A stretch of DNA of 64,000 bases from Lunularia cruciata (Eukaryota > Streptophyta > Marchantiopsida > Lunulariales > Lunulariaceae), in the NCBI GenBank assembly GCA_948567375.1, contig OX419755.1, positions 50,721,001 through 50,785,000 of the forward strand. Reading direction: 5' to 3'. Numbering within the stretch: position 1 is the first letter of the stretch; every line of letters begins with the position of its first letter. The notes under the pieces are model-generated. The model was not told where the DNA came from and ran no database searches. It saw only the letters and a program-made list of their open reading frames with translations. The position numbers were made by a program, and so were the translations under genes. This document shows, in pieces, positions 1 to 12,700 of this stretch.

Positions 1-870
1 TTAACAATCATGTATCTTTTGTAATGATATATATCTACACAAGCTAAGTATTACATCATTTATAATGCCTTATTTATTTTGTTAAGACACATTTATTTTA
101 CCTTATGTTAATAGCTCTTAATAGAACACCTAGTTGTGGTTATCTACGTCATTAAGGTATCCTCTAGTACCATTAAGGTACCTCTTAGTACCATTAAGGT
201 ACCTCTTAGTACCATAAGATCATCATTTATTATTAAGATGGTTGAGTATGCTATTAGAGCAAGATATTCTAGTCTCCTCAAGTAAGTGCTAGACTTTAAG
301 TTAGAACCTCAAAGAGCTACATTTTATGAGTAGAGCCTTTGTGCTCTTGGCTATGGTCAAAGAAAGCCTATCAATGTAACTTGGAGACTCTTATATTAGA
401 GTGGGTTTTATTGATTTAATTGTGATTTTTAATTGGTAAATTTATATAAAAGTGATTTTGATTATGTTACTTTAAATTTGGCACATGAAATTTTTTTGTG
501 AGTTGTGTTTACAAATTTATGATAGTTTTAGTAATGTATATATGCATCTTAATCCAGTTCAAATGTTTCTGACCACTATTGTACTTCTCTCAAAGTTATG
601 AGAAGCTATTGTCTTTGACATTGTTCTCCAATGTATAATAAGTCTATATTTTATAACAAGGCTCAACATTGAAGCTCAAGCAACAAAAAAGACCCAAACA
701 TAATAAAGAAACTAAATTTACTATAAAAATTTATGATATGAATGAATTTGAGTGTAATTTTGATTTTATATTGTGGTAATCTAATGTTGACTAAAAAGTG
801 GTACATTGGCAAGAAAAATCATGTTCTCTTAAGGATCCATTTGGGAATAGATAGACTTGAAGAGGAATGT
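1..870. other. AT-rich intergenic DNA
   Basis: No gene is supported here. The stretch is AT-rich with stops in all frames. The only ordered structure is a short tandem repeat at 150-212, listed separately. Confidence 0.6.
150..212. repeat. 21-bp tandem repeat, three copies
   Basis: Three head-to-tail 21-bp units start at 150, 171 and 192. Each begins cattaaggta and ends tagtac. Units 2 and 3 are identical; unit 1 differs at a few bases. A fourth unit decays after cata. Confidence 0.85.
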
Positions 871-3850
871 TACAACTCATAGTTATTTATTGTGAACTCT
901 TTAACGTCTTGGGTAGGAACTAAGAGTAATGTCATCCATGTGGTGCACTAATGCAAATAGAAAACTAAGAAGATCACTTTCACTAAGAATAATTTTCAAG
1001 TATTTCTTGAAGGTGATGATTCAATCAACTGTAAAGGAGTTACTTCACTACAAAGACACTTAACTTTAAAGAATGTGTTCTATAATTCCCAAAAGGCAAA
1101 ACTCCAAAGGTACTTTGGATTAGTGCAATTCTTTTTTTTCACTCTTGTGGTACTATTCAACACTACCATTCAATTTTTATCCATCAAGGCATTAATTTTC
1201 TCATTCAAAACTATTGGGGATCCCACATCCTAATCACAAGTAAAAATGGTCATACACTTAACTACTCAAGAGTCACTTAGTGAAGGTATGCATCAAAACT
1301 CAAAATTTCAGCAGAAGCAACAAAGAGCATTTAGCCCTTTTTCTTTATTCATGTTCGAAGGACTGAAGGATGTACATTAAGCCAAGGTCTAAAATACTCT
1401 TTCTACTCTAAGCCAAAGAAATCTATCAATTGAGGAAATCCAAAGATCTTCTTGACTCATCCTCACTATACATTGTTAAAATCCTATCTTCTTGTCATAT
1501 CCTATCTTACTCACTTGTAGGTTAAGTAGGCACCTTAGACATGTTAAGGAAGATATCAGTTCTTCCACAAAGATAGCTTGCAATTTTTTCTTGTTTAGAC
1601 TTACTACTCCAAAGGTTACACTTACAAATGTCCTACAACTAAGAAGATTATCTAGAACTACATAGAATTTCTATTCCAAAGATCTTTGGCCTAAGATACT
1701 ACTACAAAAAACTTATTTTTCAAATATTTTTAGCCTAGGGTACTACCACAAAGAACTACCTTTGCCCTTGGAAATCCTAAGAAGGAGTTTGGTCCTTTCT
1801 AAAGTAGTCAATGATCTTGAAGCCTAAGGTATTATAGGATTTGCAAATCCTAAGAAGGAGCTTGGTCCTTTCTAAAGTAGTCAATGATCTTGAAGCCTAA
1901 GGTATTATATGATTTGCAAATCCTAAGAAGGAGTTTGGTCCTTTCTAAAGTATGCCATGATCTTGAAGCCTAAGGTATTATGGGATTCAGTAAACTTCTT
2001 GTATGTATGTTCAATAAGCCTAATTGCTAACTGGTACATCTTCTCATCTTTGTATTTCTACTCCTCCAACTTTTTGATATTTAGCTATAGCTTGTGTAAT
2101 TTTGTTTTGGTCGTCTTACCTTGAGCTACCTCTTTCATCATTATGAACAATTAACTTCCTTGATTTGCCAAAGGGTCTTTTTCTTGGGTTCTTTAGAATT
2201 GTACAAGACTTTGGCTTCCTTAGTCACCTCCTCTAACATTTGGGGTTGATCTAATACACTCTCTTCCTCCTTTGCAAGTTCTTAAGCAAGAATTTCCAAC
2301 TAGGTAGCAACTTCCTTCTTGTATTTGGCCATTTTCAATTACAAGGTGACTACTTGTATCTTGGCACTTTTGAATTCTACTATAATGTTAACTGCCTCTT
2401 CATCTTGCACCTGAGACGCTCTTCATTCCTCTCTTTTTTTGTTCAAGCCAAAGAGCTCTCAAGTCTTCCAACAACTTCCAAATGTCTTATTTGTGTTGGG
2501 TTTAATATGCAATGAGTTTTGGTGTTTTTGTGCTTCATTTTGTAGTTCTCTTGCATAAGTTTGTTCAATTTCCAACACTTCTCCCTGTACAGATTATGGT
2601 TCTTTTCCACATTTTCCTTCTACTTGTCTTGCTTTATCTTCATAGTGTATGATTTCTTGTGCAATGTTGGGACAAGGGAAGTATATTTGGTGATGTCCAC
2701 ATAAGTCTCTTGGTATAAAGGCATGATAGTCTGCATCAATTGAAGCATTGATCCTACCAAATTGAAGATAAAATTAGAGCTATCCATCATCATTGGTGTT
2801 CTTTTTACTTATGCAATGTTTTCTTCTTCTCTTTTCTATTGTACTCCACTTGGAAGGGCTTTATCTTTAACTTCAATATCTACCCTTCCTCCAATATCTA
2901 CCCTTCCTTTCTTTGGCCTCTTGTTACCCTTTGGATTTGTTTCTTGAATTGGGTTGAGGCGCTCTTTGCTCCAATATTGTGTTTCTTCTTCTTGCTTTTT
3001 GTTGGTCCAGTCTTTGTGATCTACACTTACTATTTCTAGATTTGGTATAGATTATGCATCTTGTACCAACCATCATGTACCAATCTTTGGACTAAAATTC
3101 TTACCCTTGGAAGGTAAAGGAGTTTTCTTCCTCTTCTTGATCTTCTCCTTCCACATCTTTTACTTGTTCCTTCAAAGATACATCTATTACTTGGAGGTTC
3201 TTCCTTGGTTTCTTGGTTGGGTTTTAAAATCTAGTTGGTGTCAATCTCTTCTTTTGGACTATAGTAATTCCCTCTTGATCCACTAGTACAAACCTCTTGG
3301 AAATTACATATTTTTCATTTGTTGCCTTATACTTCAGAATTAGTGCATTTCCTTTGGATTGCAAAGTGAATTATCCACTAGATGATAATGTCTTGGGAAC
3401 TTCCTTCTTTCTTTTTTACTAAGCAAGTTCAACCTCATGTAAAAGTGGGTAGCACAAGAGGCTAGGTAGATTGCTCCATTATCTTCTTCAAATTCCTTGA
3501 TGATGCTTTTTGCTTAGAAGCAAAACATGTGTGCTCAATTCCACTCCCCCTTTGTTGTCTCATCGAGATCTTTCCAATGGTACCTCTTCCATGTTGTTCT
3601 GAGCTTCCTACTAGAAGATTCCCCAAATATTCTCTCTTTGGTCAAACTTGTTTGACCAACCAAATAGGACAAGGATTGACATGTCACCAATCCATTCATC
3701 TAATCTAAGGGTGTAGCTCACTGCCATGTCACCAATCTGTGTATCTAATCTAAGGGTGCAGCTCCCTTTGAGTGGATCATCTTTTCTATATAAAAGACAA
3801 GGTGCTCCTTTAGGGCATCAGAGTTTTTTGAGAGTTCCAATCTTGTGTGT
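870..3850 (-). mobile_element. decayed family 2 retroelement copy
   Basis: The segment is collinear with 56.3-60.0 kb over long stretches of diverged but recognisable sequence. For example the 'cttttgtgg ... actattcaacactac' block near 1145 recurs near 56620, and the 'caagttcaacctcatgtaaaa' block near 3425 recurs near 58740. Read on the minus strand it resembles the coiled-coil-rich part of family 2. All frames are broken. Limits are approximate because no terminal repeat or target duplication was found. Confidence 0.55.
1772..1990. repeat. 73-bp tandem repeat, three copies
   Basis: Units start at 1772, 1845 and 1918, a strict 73-bp period. Each opens aaatcctaagaaggag and closes cctaaggtattat. 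Copies differ at only a few bases, so the triplication is younger than the surrounding decayed family 2 sequence. Confidence 0.9.
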
Positions 3851-4080
3851 TTCTCATCTACCCTGATGTTTCATCTGCCCATGCAAAGGAGTTCTCCCAA
3901 ATATCCCCTGAAGCTCTCTCCACCTTGCCTTTCATTTCCTAGATGACTCATGCATCACTAAGTTCTCAATTCTAGAGCAAGGACAGATGTTTGCTCTAGA
4001 CCAACTTACTCTTACAATAGATTGCCCATTTGCTTTCAAATGTTACATACTTCATTTGACTTTTTTGATAAAGACCATCT

Positions 4081-4400
4081 TACGGCGGAAAGGTAAGGCC
4101 TTTGAAAGCCTGGGGCCAAATCATACGTTTTTCATGCAAATTTAAATTAATGGTTCGACCCCGACCCAAGGGAAGTTGTCTGGGCTCCTTTGGCATTGGC
4201 TTAACCTTAAACTCACAGGGCCGCTAAAAAAATGTGTAGGAAGTGCCAAAGGAGCCGACCAAGTCAAGGTGCCACTATCGTCCTGCAGGAAAGAGCCCGG
4301 CGACAGCCTTGTTTTATCTCGGAGCCGTCACTATTGAAGCATGGAGAATAGCTTTAAAGATCTTTCCTTTAAGCTTGGGGTGAACACCATGTTGACTATT
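4081..4400. other. GC-rich island of unknown origin
   Basis: About 320 bp are clearly richer in GC than the AT-rich DNA on both sides. The island holds a perfect 13-bp inverted repeat, 4183-4195 against 4244-4256, with a 48-base spacer; the arms read ggctcctttggca and tgccaaaggagcc. It also has a ggttcgacccc block at about 4152-4162 that matches the tRNA box B consensus. I found no open frame and no tRNA fold. It may be a degraded SINE, an organelle-derived fragment or a structured RNA remnant. Confidence 0.4.
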
Positions 4401-6262
4401 GGAATGCTACAAGCACAAAAAGCTAAATTTGGACAAGTACAAAGGTTGCAAAAAACTATTAAAAAAACTACAAAGGTTTAGAATTAATACTTTCTCTTTG
4501 GGTTCAAGATGGAAAACTCTTGGCAAAAAGTGAAATTGCTCAATGTGCACTTGATTTTATTGCCATTTTCCCCAATTAGAGGGTGAGAAATCACTCTCCA
4601 CACATGCAAGCTCTTTGGTGGACACCAACAATCTTTAGTAGTAGTTCTTTATCTAGGTGGTGGTGCATTTTAAATTGGTGTACAATTTTTTGTCCAAAGG
4701 ACCTTCATACTTGAATTCTTTACCTCCTACTATTCATTGAACTTGACATCTATGGGATCACTCCTTTGGAGTGCATTAATCTTCATACTTGCTCACTTTG
4801 TACCCTTGTGTGTATAGACATAACTTCAAAGAGAACTCAAGTTATAGGTTCCTTTTGTGAACAAGCAAGCATTCTACCATATTCTTATGAACAAGAGAGA
4901 GAGAAATAAAATAATAACTTTTGAAAAAAGCTATGGAACATAGAGATAAGAGACTTATGGTATCTCATAAAGACCATGAGCTTTGGAGATGAACAAGATC
5001 ATACATTGAATACAAAAATCTCCAAATTGAAGAGAGAGTAATTTTTACAAAGAGTATGAAAATTTATAGAACCTATGGAAATAAATTCATGACTGTACAA
5101 TTTTATAGATTTGTTGTAGATCTATAGATCAATTTTATAGATTTATTGTACACCTTATAATAGTTTACAAGATAACATAGATGATTAATAAATCATTACA
5201 AAATCATTCTATATGTATCTTACTAAAACCAAATCCTATTGTTAAAGTTGTACAAATCTTCTTTGACAAAAGTTTAAGTTATGAATACATGCACAAACTT
5301 GATTGAGGTTGACAATGATTTGAGTTACTCTTTATGAATGTTGCCTAAATGTTCTTAATAAAGACCTAGAAGGAGGTTTTAGACATTTTTGTAGCATATG
5401 ATACACACTATTATTCATAATATACATAAAAATTAAGAAATCTATCTTGATCTAGATCTAGATGATTGTTGGTTGTATTTCTTACAACCTTCTTTGGATT
5501 AATAAACCACTATTTTATTATTTGTAACCTCAACCATCCTCCGAGATTAAATTAGTCTAATCTATTCACATACTATTTTTTTACGTAGTCAGATTTATAT
5601 TTTTTTAACCTAAAGAGATCCATTCAAAATTACTTAATTTTTAGAACTGTAGAAAGTTATAAAGAATTTTAAATATTATTTTAAATAGCATTTGAAGTAT
5701 TAATTCCTCTAATTAAAATGATAATTTTAATACATTTTTTATTTTACAGATTTTATTTATCATTATTATCATACATGTAATATAAACAAACTTTCTTTCT
5801 TAGTTCACTTATAATCTCATTTAAATAGTATCTCTTGAAAAAAAGCAAATTTTTTATAAACCATGCTTTGTGTGTCCTTAATATTAAGAGGTGTTTTTTG
5901 ATTTTGAAAAAATTATATAATTTTCCTAAACCAACTAGATGGTAAAATTTCATTATTACCAAAATACCTATTTTTATATATGAAGGAAAATAAGACTCTA
6001 GTGGGAAAATGCCTTAAGATAAGTTATCTCAAGCTATGATATATTTTATCTTATTTACCTTGAACTCGATTAGGCTAACCAAATTTATTTTAAACTTAGT
6101 AAATTAAATAAATTCAAGCTAAATAATTAAAAATAAAACTAATTTTAATAAAGAAATGAACTCTGATGCATGAAACAAAATTTACACTAAGATAATCCTT
6201 ATGGATTATTTGTAAAAACATACTTTGAATGTTTTTCAATAAATATCTTAATTTTGATGGTC
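4401..6262. other. AT-rich intergenic DNA
   Basis: I see no gene. The 69-codon minus-strand frame at 5753-5962 is low-complexity, with long Lys/Leu/Tyr/Asn runs as expected by chance in AT-rich DNA. Confidence 0.6.

Positions 6263-6264
<2 letters not shown>

Positions 6265-6313
<49 letters not shown>
6265..6313. repeat. (TA)n microsatellite
   Basis: An almost uninterrupted TA dinucleotide run of about 46-48 bases. Confidence 0.95.
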
Positions 6314-6316
<3 letters not shown>

Positions 6317-6875
6317 GTATTTTGTTTCTATAAGTATTTTGATGGGACAAAGTGTTATGGAATTTGTATGTGTGTCTTCCTTTGAGGCCCATGGATTTCA
6401 ACAAATAGAACTATAGTTTTGTTGCAAGTGCTTTGATTAATATTGTTAAGATGAGGCTAACATGCAAGTAGGATGAAACTTTGAAGAAGGAGAATGCATG
6501 TGATAGGAAGACCCCATCAAGCCATACAAGGAAAACATACGGAGTGAATGGAGTTAAGGCCCAATAGTATAGATAAGAGGGATCTGCTCTATAGCACCTA
6601 AGATATATAAGATATGAAAGTTATATGGTCTACAAACAACTAGAGAAATTGAAGCAACATCACCTAGTGTGATTGCTCTCCTATAGATTGCATTAGCCAA
6701 TGCTCTCTATAGAGCGATAGACAGATGTTGTCTAAAATATGCAGTAAAATATGAGAGTGAGAGTGATATCCATGATGCTTGGAATGGTATGACATCATGC
6801 TTCCTTGATAAATGTGTCAAATGCTACGTCCATTGCTCCATATAGCTCCAAGGTTAGAGGAATAAAGAGGTGACT

Positions 6876-7190
6876 TCATTGCAAACCCCTGAACTTGGAG
6901 ACCTTGTTTGTTGCATCTCCACTCGCTGCACTTCTAGGAGGATGGGTGAGCACTCTCTCCGACATTGCATTAAGTGTAGGGTCCACAACCACAATATCTG
7001 CTACTGTCATTTGATCATCTTGGACAAAGTATAAGTCTGCGCTGACCCGTGTCATCTGCAAAGTATACCACCGCTCCCTCCAAGCAAGGTACCCACTCTC
7101 TCATGCCATGGCAAACATTATATCCATAATAGCATCATGGGTAGCTATGCTCTATCCTCCAATAGTAAGATGAAGCCCGCTCTTGTTGTT
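6876..7190 (-). pseudogene. possible decayed coding fragment
   Basis: This patch is locally richer in GC than its AT-rich surroundings. Its minus-strand frame (6876-7061, 61 codons) has ordinary protein composition, including DIVVVDPTLNAMSERVL, rather than the low-complexity peptides seen around it. No start context, splice pattern or recognised family was found. It could be a relic of a transposon protein or of a host gene. The assignment is tentative. Confidence 0.25.
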
Positions 7191-7199
7191 TCTCAAAGT

Positions 7200-9790
7200 T
7201 TTTTTTTTGTGTGTCAAGAGTACATGTGTTAGACTAGTCACATATAATGGTTACCACAAATAGTGTATTATTTTGAAGATCAAAATAAAGGAAGATTCTA
7301 TTATAACTTTTAGATTATGAATAACTTTTTCATAATTTAATTCTTAGAATTTAGACTTCCAAATATGTAAAATAATATCTATAAAGTTGTATTCAATTTT
7401 TTATTTGATATCATTAATATTCATTTGTGATTAAATACATTTTTATCTCAATTTTGTTGAATGCAAATTGAGCATTTAACCTAAAGCTATCTTTTGAATG
7501 ACTTAGCAAATTTCAATTAGAAATATTTTCCAAAATTTCTAATCTGAAATTGAGTTCAAAAACTTATAATATTGTAAAATATCTCAAAGTTCTCCATTAG
7601 ATCTAAAATTACAAGGTTTGCATTTGATTCATATATTTTAGTTCATTTCTAATAATCATCTCTCTTCAACTTCACCTCACAATTAAGAAATTTTGCAGGT
7701 TTCCCAAAAGATATTTTTATCAACAAGTTTGGATCTCAAAATTTCAATGATATACTCTTGGTGCTTTATTGATGTGCTCTTCAACTACGATATAGTATCT
7801 AAAACAGATTTTAAGATATTTATGTATCATATTCATTTTCATCTATATATTAAGAATCATGTATATCTTATGTTGTGTAATTTTAGAATATTTCCCATAT
7901 AATTAATGAATAAATCTAAATTTATTTATTAATTATACTAATACAGAATTAATGAAGAACTCTAACTCTATTGATTACTACTAATGCTCAAATCATGTCA
8001 TTTTGGTTTCAAAATTTTGGTTAAAGTTTATTAAAAAAAATAATTTATGATTTGCTAATTAATGATCATAATTACAAAAATATTTGAATAATACCTTTGC
8101 TATCTTACATAAACTATATTTTCTGATTTTTATAAAATTTTAAAAGCATTCTAAATACATATGTATGTATTATGTAATTCTTAATAGAAATTAAAATTTC
8201 ATACTTGATGATTATACTTAAGAGACTCTAAAATTATTTTTATTCGTCTTTATTCTTGATTTTCTAGTTTCTAGTTCTTCGAAACTTCTGTATATTGTAT
8301 AAAATTTATGATGTATCTTCTAATGGTAACAGACTTTCTATAGGTAATGTATTTTTCTTATTTAGATTATGAATTTGAAATAATATTATTTTAGATATTT
8401 TTGTTTGGTACTTTTAATTTCTGCAGAACATAGCAACTATAACTCGTTTTCTAAATTTATATTTAAAATTACAATATACTACCTTTTCTTTACATTGACT
8501 TTCTAATCCTATAATTCAGAGTTAGAATTTCAAAGTAACTTATTTATATCTATTACTAGATTTCAAAAGAAATGAGGTATAATCTGCTTTTTCCCTTGGC
8601 TGATTGTGTTATTGAAATTAAAATTAAAGAACTATATTGACTTATCATCTACATCTATCTAACAGCTTAATTTTATATTAATGTCTAAAATGTTGATTAT
8701 TTGATGATTAACTATTCACAATAGCAGATTATCTTTTACAAGGTTTTAATTTTCCTTTACCTCATATACATTTATAAATTACAATTTTAGCTTAGAGTAT
8801 TGTGAGCTTGAATACAACATATTGGAACACATTACAATTATCAAAAGATTTTATTTTTTTAAATTTTAATTCATGAGTTACCATGTAATGATAAAATGCT
8901 TTTAAGTGGAGATAATAAATATAACTCTAACTCTCTAAGTATATCTCTATATCTCTCAATAATAAAAATATATTCCAGCATTTTTCTAATATGGTAGATA
9001 AAATAAATATTCTTTCATCATTATTCTTTCATCATTTAAGGGGAAAATAGATATCATGGTCCAAACGAGTAGCATTATTCTTAGGAAAACATTCTCTGTA
9101 TTACTATATAAATTAAAATGGATTTAATTTCTATAAACTATATAGAGTATCTTTAGATGATGCATATCATTAACCGAGTCACAATATAAACTAGAGTGTT
9201 TATACATGTAGTTTATCCTTGGTTTAGAAGTATTCTTATATTTTCATTTAAATATTTATCCATATGTTGTAACATGTTCGGATGTTGTATCAAATACCAT
9301 AACAAAACTTTAAACCACGATGATGATCTACCCTTACAGTTCATGGCCTAATTAACCTAAATTCGTTCTATGTTGATAACCTAAATAGTGAAGGAGAAAG
9401 ATCTATTCATAAGAATACTGTACAATAGAGAGATAAACATACATATACCCATGGTTTAGTGAAGAAAAGAATTGAGAATGTTCATATTTCTTCATCATGT
9501 ACTGTTGTGTGTTCCCTGAGCTCCCACTTTACCTGTAAGAAGGAAGGGATGACAGTAGTATATAATGCTGTAATTGCTTGTAATAGAGGTGTCTTATCTC
9601 AGGAATCCTTACGATTCGGGTGGTGTCAGTTGCAGTTGGAGAATGAAATGGTTTAAAAGGTTCAATGGTGTATGCTGAATTCCTGTGTACTGATACCAGC
9701 ATATGAATAGACCATCGAGATTGTGATGGTAAGAAAGGCAGACAAATTGTGAATGAGAGAGTTTGTAGACCGTAGGAGAGAAGGTCCAAG
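7200..9790. other. AT-rich intergenic DNA and 5' flank of the SET gene
   Basis: 7.2-9.4 kb is strongly AT-rich with no supported gene. From about 9.45 kb the composition becomes gene-like, so the last 350 bp probably contain the promoter and 5' UTR of the SET gene at 9791. I could not identify a TATA box or start site with confidence. Confidence 0.5.
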
Positions 9791-12700
9791 ATGGATAAAG
9801 AAATTTCCATATTCTTGACTTGGGCAGAAGCTCAGGGATGTGAAATGGCGGACCTGAAAGTGCAAGGAAGAACATTTCACGCTGGTGTATCTCTTGCAGC
9901 TGGTACCACTGTGTTTAAAGTGCCTTTCTCCGTTCTGGTGTGTGCTCGTACTTTCGTATGCTAGCTGTAGAGTTCTCGTAAAATTAACATCGTTGAAATT
10001 CAAAGGTGGTAAGTGGCTGTTGAGTCCTATGAACGTCCTGTTTATCACGAACTGAAAATTCTTTGGCTCATTTTCAATCTGTCAGGTTTGGCTATTTTGA
10101 TTTGAGCTTTGTTACAAGATTTCTTTCGGGAGAAATTTCGGCATTCTAAACCGTTGTTGGTTGATTGCACGGTTTTGACCATCACCACACGTCTTTTGTG
10201 TATGTTGAGAACGTACTGGATTTGTTGTAATTGTGCTGCAGATGAACTTGGACGCAGCATGTAATGACAAAGTGTTTGGTGAGCTTTACAAGAAACTATC
10301 TGCGGATGGTGCCTCTGAAAGAATTGTGTAAGTAGACGGTTATGAAGATCGCTTCGCTCGCTGGTTTTCATTATCAGATGGTTGATTTGCGGGGAGGTCT
10401 GGTTTGGCTTTAGAATTGACACAGTCTCAGTTGATTAAGCCCCTTCGATATCTTGCGTATTAAGTGTAGTGAGCGCCTCTTTTACCTGTGTTATCTTCGT
10501 CCATCTCTGCCCTCACCTTCAATGTCTGTAGTTCTTAGTTACTTCCTTTTCAATTCTACGTATAGTTTTCGAGTCGAATTCCTACACGACGAGATCTTTC
10601 GAGCAACTTCTGCTAGGGTTAGGATTTGTGTGGGAGGTCCACGAAAACTTTTGAATCTTGATAGCACGACCTCCTAAGCTCAAAGCTGCCGTCTTCAGTT
10701 TTTATCAGACACGCAACCTCCTACAGGTTTGTTTTGCAATTACAGAGTACTTCTCACCCAAAATACTGAATCCAACCTGCTCAAGAAATGTAGTAGACAT
10801 AATCTTTCTCTCCCATTTTGCTTTGCTTCGTTTCCGTCACTTCGAGGAAAATGAGGGAAGAAGGACATGGGAAACCAAAGCACGTTCTGGAGCATAGAAG
10901 CCTGTCCAATCAGTCAACGAGAAACAGGGTTCTAATTCTCATGATCACTCGCTAGACTAATCACTTGCTGGATACCTCAAACTGCAACAGAGAGAAAGCA
11001 TTACACGTAACTGAGCAGCGAAGGTAGCATGCCCCATCTCAAGTGCAGAAGAATTTATCTCCTCATGAATAAGATTGGTCAGGTCTCTAACAAGACAGGT
11101 GTGAATGGGGGACTTCCTCAATTCGCAGACTATGTTGCTAACTTTCTCAACTTGAGATGTTATCAGCTTATCCCTAGGTGCGCTCCATGAATTGATAATC
11201 TTGTTGTCATTCTCTCTCCCGTTATACATTGACCTCATCTTTGTTCTGAATTAGGTTGACTTTGTTCGTTGCTGTGGAGAAGGCAAAAGGAGAAACCTCA
11301 TTCTGGTTCCCGTATCTGGATTCATTACCTTCATCATTTAGTTCTCCGTTGTGGCTCAAGTATGTCACCTCATCTGTCTATTCAAGTACTTTATACTCTG
11401 TGATATTACGCGTGTAAGGTCATTCGCGGAAGCAATGTTAACTCCAAGCAAAAATTGCGTCTCCTTAGAGACGACGAATTGGCTCTTCTTCGAGGGACTA
11501 AAGTTGCAGCGTCTCTGAGTAAGGACCGCGCTGGATTCCGCCAAATTGTGAAATTCTGGGCACCGAACCTGCTTTCCACACCGGTGACCAGTACTTCTGA
11601 CATTTCCAATGCGTTCAGAAGTAAGTTTGAAGTCTTACCTGAGCGCATGCGGTTGTTTCTGGAGGGCCAAACAAACGTGTTTCATGGTATCTTGTCGTTA
11701 AGTGATCCAGGTGATTAGCTGGTGTTTGAAGTAGGTTTTCTGCTAAAGGACGATGATATATCTTGACATAGACAGGACATGGAAGCATTGGATCTGAACT
11801 GCTAGGCTAGCCAAAACATGCACAATTCTGGAAAATGGTGTGCATTCCTGTTCACGTTTGCATGCTAGGTCTTCTTTGCATGCTTGCTGTTTTGTAGAGT
11901 GGATGCTTTATCGTAAGATGTGCAGCAGTGGAACTTCTGTGGTCACACTACATACCCCGATGAGTATCTGTTGGGCTTAAAGGCCTTAACATCCAACTCA
12001 TAGCCAGCAGGAGCTTCACTGATTGAAAGTAGAACGTTTAGGGGATATGCCTGTTCAGAGCGTGGTCCTCATAGACCACTCTGCTCCTCGTATTTTCACA
12101 GAGGGCAAATATGTTTCTCTGCAATCTATTTTTTGATTCACAAAATCATGCTCTTCCAGTTCTAATATGAAGATTATCTTTCAAGCACAGCCAAAGTCCT
12201 GCGAGCAGCCACAGAGGAGTCGGCACTTTTATGGGCTCGCACAGTTGTTCTTTCACGGGGGTTCACACTCCTTCTTGAGGGCAGACACAAAGTTTCTCTA
12301 GTGCCTCTATTTGACCTACTTGATCACTCTCCATCGGCACGGTTTGTACTTTATTCTCAATGTGCACAACCTGCATAAGTTAACCTGGAAGAACAGCTCA
12401 CACTCTCAGAAAAATGCGCAGTTCATTCATCCAAAGGAGTGTCAGCACAGACCGATTAGGCAATGTTTAGGTCTTACTAGTATCAAATTTCTAGAACCAA
12501 GTCCATTTCATACTCTATCTTGATAGCGTCCGTTTGTCGAACCCTGCAGCGTAGAGTGGATTACGAATGATGCAGAACGAGAAATTGAGTTCATCAGTGC
12601 TTCTGAAGTACAAGCAGGAGAAGAACTGTACAACAATTATGGTCAAAAGGTAGGACATGCGCACAAACACTAAAATGCATATATGTTTAACGCCTTGGCC

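Noticed and set aside
150-212. CRISPR-like array
   Set aside because: The units are directly adjacent without spacers, and the genome is a plant.
2762-3039. Two overlapping hydrophobic frames
   Set aside because: They are antisense to decayed coiled-coil sequence of family 2, where a reversed Lys/Glu-rich strand gives Phe/Leu-rich peptides.
4130-4175. Possible tRNA gene at the ggttcgacccc motif
   Set aside because: No acceptor stem, D arm or anticodon arm could be folded at the right distance.
9529-10422. Overlapping minus frames of 88-128 codons
   Set aside because: They are shadows opposite the first exons and introns of the SET gene, with no family resemblance.
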